Origin: an uncultured Bacteroidota bacterium
Lineage (GTDB): Bacteria > Bacteroidota > Bacteroidia > Bacteroidales > VadinHA17
NCBI GenBank assembly: GCA_937864815.1
Contig: CALMJY010000209.1
Coordinates: 1-39,795, forward strand
Length of the DNA: 39,795 nt
Direction of reading: 5' to 3'
Below the pieces are notes generated by a model. The model made no database searches, was not told the DNA's origin, and saw only the letters and a program-made list of their open reading frames with translations. This document shows positions 15,844-23,939 of this stretch, piece after piece (within the stretch, counting starts at the first letter, position 1; the number at the start of each line of letters is the position of its first letter). The translations under genes were made by a program, and so were the position numbers.

Positions 15844-17355
15844 ATGTCAGAAGTAAGAGTGAGATTTGCTCCAAGTCCAACCGGTCCATTGCATATGGGA
15901 GGAGTCAGGACAGCTCTTTATAATTATCTTTTTGCCAGGAAGAATAACGGAACATTTATTCTGAGGATTGAGGATACTGATCAGACAAGGTTTGTGGAAG
16001 GTGCGGAGGATTATATCATCGATTCACTTAAATGGTGCGGGATAAAGATTGATGAAGGTATTTATGAAGGGGGAAGTTACGGACCCTACCGTCAGAGCGA
16101 CAGGAAGGCGATCTACAGGCAATACGCTGATATGCTGGTATCTTCCGGAGATGCTTATTATGCTTTCGATACTCCTGAGGAACTTGAGACTATGCGGGGT
16201 GAATCTGAAAAGGATGGCAATACATTTATATATAATGCTGCGATAAGAGACAAAATGAAAAACTCCTTATCCCTGGAGGAGACTGTCTGGAAAAAGAAAC
16301 TTGAAGACGGGGAACCTTATGTTATCAGGTATCGTATGCCGGAAAATGAAGAAATAAGCTTTGAAGACCTTATCCGTGGCCATATCGTGGTTAATTCCTC
16401 AACACTTGATGACAAGGTGTTATACAAGTCTGACGGAATGCCTACATATCATCTTGCCCACCTCGTTGATGATCACCTGATGAAGATCAGTCATGTAATC
16501 AGGGGAGAAGAATGGCTGCCATCGCTTCCTCTTCATATAATGCTTTACAGGTCGTTCAAATGGAATCCTCCGCTTTTTGCACACCTTCCTCTGCTTCTGA
16601 AACCGGACGGAAAGGGCAAGCTAAGCAAAAGAGATGGTGATAAAATGGGTTTCCCTGTTTTTCCACTCTTCTGGCCATATGGTGAGACAGCAAAAGGATA
16701 CAGGGAGGAGGGTTATTATCCCGATGCCTTTGTAAATATGATCGCTCTTCTGGGGTGGAATCCCGGGACTGAGCAGGAAATCTTTTCGATGGATCAGCTG
16801 ATAGAATCCTTTTCCATCGAAAGAGTAGGCAAATCAGGATCCAGGTTTGATCCTGAAAAAGCAAAATGGTTCAATCATCAGTATCTTCAGAAGAAGGAAA
16901 ATGATGTTCTGGCAATGGAATTCAGGGAGTTTCTGAGAGCAAGGGGATACCAGTGTGACATTGTCAGGATTGAATCGTTGATAGCACTTGTAAAGGAACG
17001 GGTCAGCTTTGTGAAGGAGATTTGGGATCAGACAGATTTTTTCTTCCGGGCTCCCGAATCATATGATCAGGATGTTATTAAAAAGAGATGGAAGGAAGAG
17101 ACACCGGCCCAGCTAATGGAACTACGGTCAGTCCTTGATTCATGCGAGGAGTTTACAGCGGAAGCTACAGAACTTACCGTAAAATCATGGATTGAGAAGA
17201 AAGGGTATAACATGGGAGTAATTATGAACGCTTTCAGGCTTGTTGTTGTCGGAGCATCACGGGGTCCCCATATGTTCGACATAATAGGCTGGATTGGAAA
17301 GGACGAGACACTCAGACGTATTGATAACGGAATTTCAGTTATTGGAAAGAAATAG
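15844..17355 (+). CDS. gltX: Glutamate--tRNA ligase
   Basis: A 503-residue class I aminoacyl-tRNA synthetase that charges tRNA-Glu. The HIGH-type motif is PSPTGPLHMGGVRTALYNYLFA (near residue 17) and the KMSKS-type motif is KLSKR at about 259-263. FILRIEDTD, DDHLMKISHVIRGEEW and the C-terminal helical anticodon-binding region are present. A stretch after KLSKR (GFPVFPLFWPYGE) carries a short insertion often seen in Bacteroidota GltX. The TatD-family gene begins two bases after its stop, so both are surely in one transcript. Confidence 0.96.
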   Translation: MSEVRVRFAPSPTGPLHMGGVRTALYNYLFARKNNGTFILRIEDTDQTRFVEGAEDYIIDSLKWCGIKIDEGIYEGGSYGPYRQSDRKAIYRQYADMLVSSGDAYYAFDTPEELETMRGESEKDGNTFIYNAAIRDKMKNSLSLEETVWKKKLEDGEPYVIRYRMPENEEISFEDLIRGHIVVNSSTLDDKVLYKSDGMPTYHLAHLVDDHLMKISHVIRGEEWLPSLPLHIMLYRSFKWNPPLFAHLPLLLKPDGKGKLSKRDGDKMGFPVFPLFWPYGETAKGYREEGYYPDAFVNMIALLGWNPGTEQEIFSMDQLIESFSIERVGKSGSRFDPEKAKWFNHQYLQKKENDVLAMEFREFLRARGYQCDIVRIESLIALVKERVSFVKEIWDQTDFFFRAPESYDQDVIKKRWKEETPAQLMELRSVLDSCEEFTAEATELTVKSWIEKKGYNMGVIMNAFRLVVVGASRGPHMFDIIGWIGKDETLRRIDNGISVIGKK

Positions 17356-17357
17356 AT

Positions 17358-18101
17358 ATGTATTATCCTCATCGCGGGGACTATATTGATATTCACAATC
17401 ATGATTCAAAGCCTGTCAGGGATGTATTCATCGTTGACAATCTGATGGCACATGAGGGCAGATTACCGGATACTGAAAGCGGAATGAATTATTCATTGGG
17501 TATTCATCCCTGGTTTCTCAATGAGGCAAATCATAATACACTTATGGAGTTTGTTAGAAATAATGCTCACAATGATTCAATTTCGGCAATAGGTGAAGCA
17601 GGATTTGACAAACTCAAAGGCCCTTCGATTGATCTCCAGAGACAGGTATTTGAACAACAGGCTGCCCTGTCAGAAAAGATTGAAAAACCGCTTGTTATTC
17701 ATTGTGTAAAGGCATGGGATGAACTTATCTCTTCACATAAAAGAATAAAGCCCGGTATGCCCTGGCTTGTTCATGGATTCAGAGGTAAGAGAGAGCTGGC
17801 CATGCAGCTGATCTCAAGGAACATATTTATTTCATTCTGGTTCGATTTTGTCATCAGGCCTGAAGCTACAGAACTCATCAGATCCTTACCTGCGGAAAGG
17901 ATTTTCCTTGAAACGGATGGAAGTGGTGCAGATATAAAAGAAATCTACCGCAAAGTTGCTGATGACCTTGGAATGACTGTTGATTTGCTTAAGGAGAAAA
18001 TATATTCAAATTTTGTTGAATTCTTACCCCCAAAAACCCCAAACGCAGAGGCTTTTGACCCCCAAACCCCCCAGGGGGGGCTTAAAGAAGTTGACAAATG
18101 A
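17358..18101 (+). CDS. TatD-family metal-dependent hydrolase with repeat-encoded tail
   Basis: A 247-residue TIM-barrel hydrolase of the TatD family, whose members act as metal-dependent nucleases. Metal ligands are visible: His13 and His15 in DIHNHD, Glu80 in AIGEAGFD, His115 in VIHCVKA, His139 in VHGFRG and Asp187 in ETDGS. It is shorter than E. coli TatD (260) in the barrel because several loops are trimmed. The final 24 residues (224-247, rich in Pro) are encoded by a CCCC/GGGG repeat element, so the native C-terminus was replaced or extended. It starts two bases after gltX. The exact substrate is unknown. Confidence 0.85.
   Translation: MYYPHRGDYIDIHNHDSKPVRDVFIVDNLMAHEGRLPDTESGMNYSLGIHPWFLNEANHNTLMEFVRNNAHNDSISAIGEAGFDKLKGPSIDLQRQVFEQQAALSEKIEKPLVIHCVKAWDELISSHKRIKPGMPWLVHGFRGKRELAMQLISRNIFISFWFDFVIRPEATELIRSLPAERIFLETDGSGADIKEIYRKVADDLGMTVDLLKEKIYSNFVEFLPPKTPNAEAFDPQTPQGGLKEVDK
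18026..18085. repeat. CCCC/GGGG repeat overlapping the end of the TatD-family gene
   Basis: ACCCCCAAAAACCCC is followed by GACCCCCAAACCCCCCA and GGGGGGGCTT, forming a hairpin CCCCCC at 18067-18072 against GGGGGG at 18074-18080. It belongs to the family seen at 12305-12395. It lies inside the coding frame and encodes the last residues of the protein. Confidence 0.7.
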
Positions 18102-18143
18102 AGGAATTGGATGGCAGTATAAAAATAATTTAATGACTAAAGT

Positions 18144-18176
18144 GGATTTCAAGTCCCCCTCGGGGGATTTAGGGGT
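18144..18176 (+). repeat. 33-base direct repeat, copy 1
   Basis: This unit begins GGATTTCAAGTCCCCC and ends ATTTAGGGGT, with a CCCC-CTCG-GGGG hairpin at its centre. It is identical over 33 bases to copy 2, which starts 84 bases later. It belongs to the same broad CCCC/GGGG family. Confidence 0.85.
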
Positions 18177-18227
18177 TGAATATTAAGTGTAAGATGAATA
18201 CATTTAAAAAGAACCTGTGACTGAATC

Positions 18228-18260
18228 GGATTTCAAGTCCCCCTCGGGGGATTTAGGGGT
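18228..18260 (+). repeat. 33-base direct repeat, copy 2
   Basis: Identical to the unit at 18144-18176. The 51 bases between the copies are AT-rich and carry no ORF. Both copies lie in the 200-base gap between the TatD-family gene and the TcdA-like gene. Confidence 0.85.
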
Positions 18261-18301
18261 GTAATGACCATGGTGTTAATAATTTAACAGTATATACAAT
18301 A

Positions 18302-19024
18302 ATGAATGACTGGCTGTCACGTACGGAACTGATTCTCGGAAAAGAGGCACTGGAAAAACTCAGAGCTTCAAAGGTTCTGGTTGTTGGACTTGGCGGAGTA
18401 GGAGCTTATGCCGCAGAGATGATCTGCCGTTCAGGTATAGGGTCATTAACTATTGTGGATGGAGATACTGTCCACAGATCAAACAGGAACAGGCAGCTTC
18501 CTGCTTTAAAGAGCACTGAAGGAAAGCCAAAGGCAGAAGTGATGGGTGAACGTCTTAAGGATATAAATCCGGAATTAAGTCTTGAAGTGATAAGTGAATA
18601 TATAAAGGATGACCGTATGACAGAGATTCTTGATCATGGATTTGACTATGTGGTGGATGCAATTGACACACTTTCTCCTAAAGTATTCCTTATATACCAC
18701 AGTATCAACAGGAAAATGCCGGTAGTCAGTTCCATGGGTGCAGGAGGAAAATTTGATCCTTTATCAGTAAGAGTGGCAGATATCTCCGAAACATCAGACT
18801 GTTCATTGGCAAGGATACTCAGAAAACGTCTTCACCGCCTCGGAATAAGAGAAGGTTTTACAGCGGTATATTCTCCGGAAGGGATTGATAAAAGCAAAAT
18901 AGTCCCTACAAACGGAGAGCAGAATAAGGCTTCCATTGTAGGAACTATTTCGTATATGCCGGCTGTTTTCGGTATTGCCTGCGCATCTGTTGTTATCCGC
19001 GATCTGGCAGGAATTCCTGTATAA
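18302..19024 (+). CDS. TcdA/ThiF-family E1-like enzyme (tRNA t6A dehydratase-like)
   Basis: A 240-residue ATP-dependent E1-like protein. The nucleotide-binding motif GLGGVGAYAAE lies at 29-39, Asp53 sits in IVDGDTV, and the adenylation-site arginines are in SNRNRQLPA. The segment SSMGAGGKFDPLSVRVADISET, followed by SLARILRKRLHRLGI, matches the TcdA (CsdL/YgdL) subfamily, which cyclises N6-threonylcarbamoyladenosine in tRNA to ct6A using ATP. Length is slightly below E. coli TcdA (268), mainly at the C-terminus. A GC-rich inverted repeat begins directly after the stop. The subfamily call is good but other ThiF/MoeB-like roles are not excluded. Confidence 0.85.
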   Translation: MNDWLSRTELILGKEALEKLRASKVLVVGLGGVGAYAAEMICRSGIGSLTIVDGDTVHRSNRNRQLPALKSTEGKPKAEVMGERLKDINPELSLEVISEYIKDDRMTEILDHGFDYVVDAIDTLSPKVFLIYHSINRKMPVVSSMGAGGKFDPLSVRVADISETSDCSLARILRKRLHRLGIREGFTAVYSPEGIDKSKIVPTNGEQNKASIVGTISYMPAVFGIACASVVIRDLAGIPV

Positions 19025-19146
19025 GCCTCATCCCCCGGCCCCTTCTCCCAGGGGAGAAGGGGTGTAAGGCATTGATTATTAATATTTTTACTCCTCTCCC
19101 TTGGGAGAGACCCTCTCCGCAATAGCGGGAGGCTGGGGTGAGGTTA
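19025..19146. repeat. Large GC-rich inverted repeat in a convergent gap
   Basis: Outer arms CCTCATCCCCCGGCC and GGCTGGGGTGAGG pair. Inside are three hairpins: CCCCTTCTCCC at 19039-19049 with GGGAGAAGGGG at 19052-19062 (11 perfect pairs), CTCTCCC-TT-GGGAGAG at 19094-19109, and TCCGC-AATA-GCGGGA. It starts right after the TcdA-like stop and ends just before the stop of the convergent HMA gene, so it may be a bidirectional terminator. Confidence 0.8.
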
Positions 19147-19152
19147 AAATTA

Positions 19153-19479
19153 CTATTTCTGCTCCTGCACGTTTTCAGCGGGAATTACTTTGGCAGTGTA
19201 CCCGAGTTTCTCTATTGACTTCTTTATCTCTTCAGGATTGTTTTTTTCCTTCTGATATGTCACGGTAACCTCCTTTGTAGCCAGGTCACATTTTACATCT
19301 TTGATTCCCTTCTCCTGAGGTAGGCTGGACATTATCTTATTAACGCAGGCAGCACAATCAATTGAGGTCTTGTATTTCACAGTCTCATTGGCCTTTGATT
19401 TCTCCTGTGCATTTATTGCAAGCGGTATGACCATCATGATGATCAACGCTAAAAATCTACTCATCTTTTTCATATTCAT
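19153..19479 (-). CDS. Periplasmic heavy-metal-associated (HMA) domain protein
   Basis: A 108-residue protein with a signal peptide (to about residue 24, AINAQ) and one ferredoxin-like HMA domain (about 34-98). The metal site is Cys42-Ala-Ala-Cys45 in SIDCAACVNKI, followed by the typical DVKCDLATKEVTVTYQ and EEIKKSIEKLGYTAKV. The family binds Cu(I), Zn or Hg; the missing Met before CxxC gives no firm metal. Two close ATGs (19479 and 19473) fit. It lies 25 bases after the TonB receptor and is the last gene of a three-gene metal unit. A role as periplasmic metal carrier for the receptor's cargo is inferred. Confidence 0.87.
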   Translation of the reverse strand: MNMKKMSRFLALIIMMVIPLAINAQEKSKANETVKYKTSIDCAACVNKIMSSLPQEKGIKDVKCDLATKEVTVTYQKEKNNPEEIKKSIEKLGYTAKVIPAENVQEQK

Positions 19480-19504
19480 TGATTTTAATTGTTTTACAAG
19501 AAGT

Positions 19505-21727
19505 TTAAATGTCTCTGTTAATCAGGAATCTGAACCCGGCATAAATCTTTCTGCCGTGTACAGGTCCCCATATCAGGCTTGAATCGAAGTATTCACCAAA
19601 AGGATCGTTTGCATCGATTATTGCCATGTGCTGTGCAAAATCCAGAAGGTTTTCAACGCCTGCATAAACATGGAATTTTTTAAAGTTCCTGGTTATCTGG
19701 GCGTTCATCACAGGAAAAGCATCGAACGAGTCGGGCATCCTGAAATTTTCCGGATTATCCATTGTTGACGGGATCCTGCCGGGACCATTAACCTGAAGTG
19801 TATAGTCAAATTGCCACTTGCGAAGTCGGGTAAGCCAGGATGCAGTAAGAAGACCCTTGTACCTGCTGGCCAGAGGTTTTGTCCTCAGGACATCGTCTAT
19901 CGTCATCATCACATCGTTTAAACGCCATGCGGCAAGCAGGTCGAATCCTTCAAGAGGCTGGAAAGATGCCTCAAACTGAAGGACATTTGAGTATGATTTC
20001 CCATTCAGATTATAGAATCTTACTTCATCTACATCAGCATCGAGATCGGCAATGATCTGGTTTACAAACCCGGTATGGAAGAATTCAGATGATAATTTAA
20101 TCTCCTTTCCTCCTATGTCAACATGTCCTGACAGGCTAACCCCCATATTCCAGGCTTCTTCAATCTTCAGATCATTCGCGATCAGCATATTCCGGCTGCT
20201 GGCAAGCAGGAAGGAATTTTCTGCAAGAACATTGGCTGATCTGTATCCTTTTCCTGCCGAAGCTCTCAGTACAATTCCATGAAAAAGTTCATACCTCAGG
20301 TGAAGGCGTGGTGTAAAAAGTGTTCCGTAGAGGTTATGTTCGTCAATTCTTACTCCGGCAACCAGGGTAACTTTTGAAGTATCGGAATAGGTATATTGTA
20401 CAAATGCTCCCGGGACTGACTCCTTCTTACCTATAGGTGACAAATCAAGATGCTCGTCATACAAATCATATTTATAACTGAATCCTGCATCCAGTGTATG
20501 TTTGCTTGACAATGGTGTCCATTGGTACAAAAGGTTGGTATAATAGCTGTTTTGGGTACCGGTATAATTCCTTAATCCGAAAAACGAATTCTGTGAATGA
20601 TAGGAGTAATTCTGAATCCAGCCTACCGACATGCTTTTAGATTTTGTGAAGATCCTGCCTGCTTTTGAGAAGGCTTCAAAACGTTTTGTCAGAATATTGA
20701 TTCCGAAACCGTTTGTCCATGTATCCTCATTATTGCCCTTATATGACAACTGGCCTCCGATCCTTTCCTCTTCCAGGTAGTTTACCCCAACCCTAATGTC
20801 TCCGTTTTGTGTAAGATAATCCCAGCGGTTTATAAAGTGATATTGACGGATATCCGGTTCATCCCTGAATCCATCATCATTATTGTCGCTCATTCCACCC
20901 TGGTTTTCAGCATGAGCAAGGATCATGGTACTTAATTTGTCGTTCAGCAACACAGAAGCATTGGCATTCAGTTCCTGCCTTCCGGCGTCGCTAATGAAAC
21001 CGTTTACAAACACTTTTTCGCTTGTTGCCGGTTTCTTATACTCGACATTTATCTGTCCGGCAATTGATTCATATCCGTTTCTTACTGAAGATGTGCCCTT
21101 TGCAACCTGAATTGATTCCATCCATGGTCCGGGTATATAGTTCAGGCCATAGGCCGAAGCCAGCCCGTACATTGACGGAACATTTTCATTCAGGATCTGG
21201 GTATAATTGCCAGCCAGACCAAGAAGCTGAATCTGTTTGGCGCCGGTTGCGGCATCGGTATAGTTGACATCAACGGAAGCACTGGTTTCGAAACTCTCGG
21301 ACAGGTTGCAGCAGGCTGCCTTTCTCAGTTCTGATGATGTAATGTTGACTGTTAGGACAGGATCTGTCTTATTTATATATGCACCGGGAGCTCTGCCGAA
21401 TACAAGTACCTCGCCGAGTTCATTTCCCTGCTGAAGGCTTGTTTTAATGTATTTATCATCCTTTCCAACAATTATTGTATCGCTCCGGTAACCAATGAAG
21501 CTGATTACTAGCTTGTCAGTCTCCCTGCTTCTTTTCAGCTTAAAGTATCCTGCTGTGTTGGTGGATGTACCTGTAACAGTACCTGCCCAGATAACACTTG
21601 CCCCGGGCAATCCTGTCTCTTCCTTATCGGCAGCATCAAATACCTTGCCCTCAATTGTATTCTGTCCGTACAGGTATGTTGGAATAGACAGAAATACAGT
21701 AAAAATTGTATAATAAAGTTTATTCAT
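19505..21727 (-). CDS. TonB-dependent receptor of a metal-handling module
   Basis: A 740-residue outer-membrane receptor. It has a signal peptide (MNKLYYTIFTVFLSIPTYLYG), a carboxypeptidase-regulatory-like domain (about 24-105, IEGKVFDAADKEETGLPGASV), a plug domain (about 115-225, with VLVFGRAPG, QIQLLGLAGNYTQIL and GYESIAGQINVEYKKP) and a barrel. The plug carries a Cys-Cys pair in KAACCNLSESF, which is unusual and could relate to metal. ATG 21727 is chosen over a GTG at 21751 because it begins the signal peptide. It lies between a His/Cys-rich exported protein and a periplasmic HMA protein, so copper or another soft metal is the likely cargo. This is inference from context. Confidence 0.88.
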   Translation of the reverse strand: MNKLYYTIFTVFLSIPTYLYGQNTIEGKVFDAADKEETGLPGASVIWAGTVTGTSTNTAGYFKLKRSRETDKLVISFIGYRSDTIIVGKDDKYIKTSLQQGNELGEVLVFGRAPGAYINKTDPVLTVNITSSELRKAACCNLSESFETSASVDVNYTDAATGAKQIQLLGLAGNYTQILNENVPSMYGLASAYGLNYIPGPWMESIQVAKGTSSVRNGYESIAGQINVEYKKPATSEKVFVNGFISDAGRQELNANASVLLNDKLSTMILAHAENQGGMSDNNDDGFRDEPDIRQYHFINRWDYLTQNGDIRVGVNYLEEERIGGQLSYKGNNEDTWTNGFGINILTKRFEAFSKAGRIFTKSKSMSVGWIQNYSYHSQNSFFGLRNYTGTQNSYYTNLLYQWTPLSSKHTLDAGFSYKYDLYDEHLDLSPIGKKESVPGAFVQYTYSDTSKVTLVAGVRIDEHNLYGTLFTPRLHLRYELFHGIVLRASAGKGYRSANVLAENSFLLASSRNMLIANDLKIEEAWNMGVSLSGHVDIGGKEIKLSSEFFHTGFVNQIIADLDADVDEVRFYNLNGKSYSNVLQFEASFQPLEGFDLLAAWRLNDVMMTIDDVLRTKPLASRYKGLLTASWLTRLRKWQFDYTLQVNGPGRIPSTMDNPENFRMPDSFDAFPVMNAQITRNFKKFHVYAGVENLLDFAQHMAIIDANDPFGEYFDSSLIWGPVHGRKIYAGFRFLINRDI

Positions 21728-21807
21728 CCTTTTAGTAATGAAGTGATACACATTTGATTGTGTAAAATGAATTAACAGGGATCAGAACCTGTATGCAGGA
21801 TGAATGA

Positions 21808-22239
21808 TCAAATGATCAGCTGGCAGTTGGATATAAGGACATCCCGACCACCATGCTTGTTTTGGATTTGAACAGGATAAGTTGGTTTTTCCTGTTGTTC
21901 ATCAGAAGTTAAAAACGGACAGGATAAAACCGGCAGTTCCACAACTGAAATATTAATCAGTGTTGATTTATTATAATCAGAAAGTGATAATTTTTCAGAT
22001 ATAAAGATGCAGCAATCTGACTCAATGTCATTTTCATCATGATTGTGACAGGTTGAAACACCCTCATCGCAATTACATGAATGGTCAGTGTGAACGGAAG
22101 TGAAGAATTCAGTATGAAAATCTGACAAACCACAATTAGCACATGTATGTTTTACAATAACAGCACCTGTACTTCCTATCATCAGAAGTGTGATCAGAAA
22201 GACTGAAGTAACTGAATATATGGAATTTCTTCTTTTCAT
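21808..22239 (-). CDS. Exported His/Cys-rich protein (HYC_CC_PP-like)
   Basis: A 143-residue protein with an N-terminal hydrophobic segment (MKRRNSIYSVTSVFLITLLMIG, about 1-27) and a dense metal-ligand region: His31, Cys33, Cys36, His42, His50, His53, Cys55, Cys57, Cys64, His65, His67 and the pair Cys76-Cys77. This pattern resembles the small Bacteroidota family named HYC_CC_PP, though here the first motif reads HTC and not HYC. It probably binds a soft or borderline metal in the periplasm. It is first in the unit with the TonB receptor (80-base gap) and HMA protein. A promoter ends so near the ATG that the mRNA may be leaderless. Family name is from memory of the motif. Confidence 0.7.
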   Translation of the reverse strand: MKRRNSIYSVTSVFLITLLMIGSTGAVIVKHTCANCGLSDFHTEFFTSVHTDHSCNCDEGVSTCHNHDENDIESDCCIFISEKLSLSDYNKSTLINISVVELPVLSCPFLTSDEQQEKPTYPVQIQNKHGGRDVLISNCQLII

Positions 22240-22245
22240 TTACGG

Positions 22246-22276
22246 CAAAGGTAAAAAACCTTCACATATATAACAA
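22246..22276 (-). promoter_or_regulatory. Promoter for the metal-handling operon
   Basis: On the minus strand, TTG (22276-22274), 20 bases, then TACCTTTG (22253-22246) is a complete match to the Bacteroidota promoter. The -7 element ends 6 bases before the ATG at 22239, so the transcript would have almost no leader. Confidence 0.58.
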
Positions 22277-22336
22277 CTGATTAATGTAAATGTTTTAATT
22301 CTTATCTTAAAGAATGTTAAAGAAATGAGTATTTGC

Positions 22337-22344
22337 TAATTTTG
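22337..22344 (+). promoter_or_regulatory. Putative -7 element for the GT39-type gene
   Basis: TAATTTTG is an exact TAnnTTTG match 32 bases before the ATG at 22377. No good TTG is present at the -33 spacing. Confidence 0.38.
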
Positions 22345-22376
22345 AATTACATCTGAAATAATTACCTGAAATCACT

Positions 22377-23912
22377 ATGAATTATTCTTCAAGAGCTTTA
22401 TTTAAGGATCCGGTAATAATTTTACCGGCGATTCTCAGTATAGTAATCCATCTTGCATTTGCAGATAACCTTGAATACCATCGTGATGAGCTCCTCTATT
22501 TTTCTCTGGGAATGCATCCGGCAGCAGGATATAATTCTGTACCTCCGCTTATCGGATGGATAGCATTTGTTATGCAGAATATTTTCGGCTATTCTGTTTT
22601 TGCCGTAAGACTTTTCCCTGCATTTCTTGGCGGAGCACTTATTATCCTTGTAGCGGCAATTACAAAGGAAATAGGCGGATCGAGGTTTGCAGCATTTCTA
22701 TCCTCGGTGGGTCTGATGGTTTCAATCTTTTTTCAGAGGACATACTTCCTGTTCATGCCGGTTCATATTGAGGTGTTTATGTGGTCATTGATTATCTTTA
22801 TTATAATAAGGTATGTTAACACCAGGAATAGTAATTTTTTGATCATGCTTGGTGTTGCTGTTGGCATAGCGCTGCTAAATAAGTATATGACTGTGATGCT
22901 TCTCCTCGGGCTGTTTTTTATTATTCCCTTTACAGAATACAGGTCTGTTCTCAGGGAAAGGAAATTCATTTCAGGACTTTTTGTTGCCTTCCTTGTTTTC
23001 CTGCCAAATCTTATATGGCAGATATACAGAGGGATTCCTGCAACCGGACATCTTTCGGAACTATATGATACCCAGCTTGTTCATATGAATATCCCGCTTT
23101 TTTTATCCGAGCAGCTGATGATGCCTTTTGCCGGATCATTTTTCACAATAGCAGGATTGATATTCATTCTTGGATCAGACAAAGTCAGGAAATTCAGATT
23201 TCTGGGTTTTGTATCACTTTTTGTGATTTTAGGGATGATGCTGTTAAAGGGTAAAAGTTATTATACTCTGGGAGTATTTCCGTTTCTTATTGCAGTTGGA
23301 GCTGTTGCATATGAAAAATGGATTTCCGGGTTGCTGATGAGAGTACTTTTTACAGTTTTCCTGATTCTCATTACTCTCCCTGTTTTCCCGATAGGAATCC
23401 CGGTATACAGGCAACAGGATCTTATTACCTATTTTGATATCCAGGAAAAAAAGTTCGGTATTGATCTTGGCAGAAGGTTTGAAGATGGCTCAATTCATTC
23501 GCTTCCACAGGATTATGCCGATATGTTTGGATGGGAAGAGCTGACGGCTTTAGCTGATTCTGCTTACCGGATGGTCAGGGATAAGGAAGCATGTTTTATT
23601 TATGGAGAAAACTATGGCCAGGCAAGTGCAATTACTGTTATAGGGAAGAAATATGGTCTTCCTGAAGCGATATGTTTCAGCGAGAGTTTTCAGTACTGGC
23701 TTCCGGAGAGGTTTGATCCGGATATAACCTCGATGGTATATATAAATGATGAACCCGGCGATGATGTTAAAGCTTTTTTTTCGAAGATAACCCGGGTTGG
23801 AAGCATCACCAATCCACATGCAAGGGAATATGGTACTGCAGTATATCTCTGTGAAGAACCTGCAGGAAGCTTTAATAATTTCTGGGTACAAAGAAGAAAT
23901 GATACTGATTAA
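22377..23912 (+). CDS. GT39/PMT-type membrane glycosyltransferase
   Basis: A 511-residue integral membrane protein with about ten hydrophobic helices in its first 350 residues and a soluble C-terminal portion. The first loop has YHRDELLYFSLG with Asp37-Glu38, then YNSVPPLIGW, the catalytic-site pattern of the PMT_2/ArnT-like family (GT-C fold), which uses polyprenyl-phosphate sugar donors on the periplasmic side. The C-terminal 150 residues (LTALADSAYRMVRDKEACFIYGENYGQASAI) are typical of this subgroup in Bacteroidota. Donor and acceptor cannot be told; protein or lipid glycosylation are both possible. The TerB-like gene follows by 27 bases. Confidence 0.83.
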   Translation: MNYSSRALFKDPVIILPAILSIVIHLAFADNLEYHRDELLYFSLGMHPAAGYNSVPPLIGWIAFVMQNIFGYSVFAVRLFPAFLGGALIILVAAITKEIGGSRFAAFLSSVGLMVSIFFQRTYFLFMPVHIEVFMWSLIIFIIIRYVNTRNSNFLIMLGVAVGIALLNKYMTVMLLLGLFFIIPFTEYRSVLRERKFISGLFVAFLVFLPNLIWQIYRGIPATGHLSELYDTQLVHMNIPLFLSEQLMMPFAGSFFTIAGLIFILGSDKVRKFRFLGFVSLFVILGMMLLKGKSYYTLGVFPFLIAVGAVAYEKWISGLLMRVLFTVFLILITLPVFPIGIPVYRQQDLITYFDIQEKKFGIDLGRRFEDGSIHSLPQDYADMFGWEELTALADSAYRMVRDKEACFIYGENYGQASAITVIGKKYGLPEAICFSESFQYWLPERFDPDITSMVYINDEPGDDVKAFFSKITRVGSITNPHAREYGTAVYLCEEPAGSFNNFWVQRRNDTD

Positions 23913-23939
23913 AGGAGTAAGAATTAAAGAAATTAAGAT

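Noticed and set aside
18144-18260. A short CRISPR array
   Set aside because: Only two repeat copies with one 51-base interval, a strong internal palindrome, and no cas gene nearby. The unit belongs to a wider family of intergenic repeats.
18832-19122. A 96-codon open frame on the minus strand opposite the TcdA-like gene
   Set aside because: Its N-terminal part is encoded by the palindromic repeat and the rest is antisense to a conserved gene.
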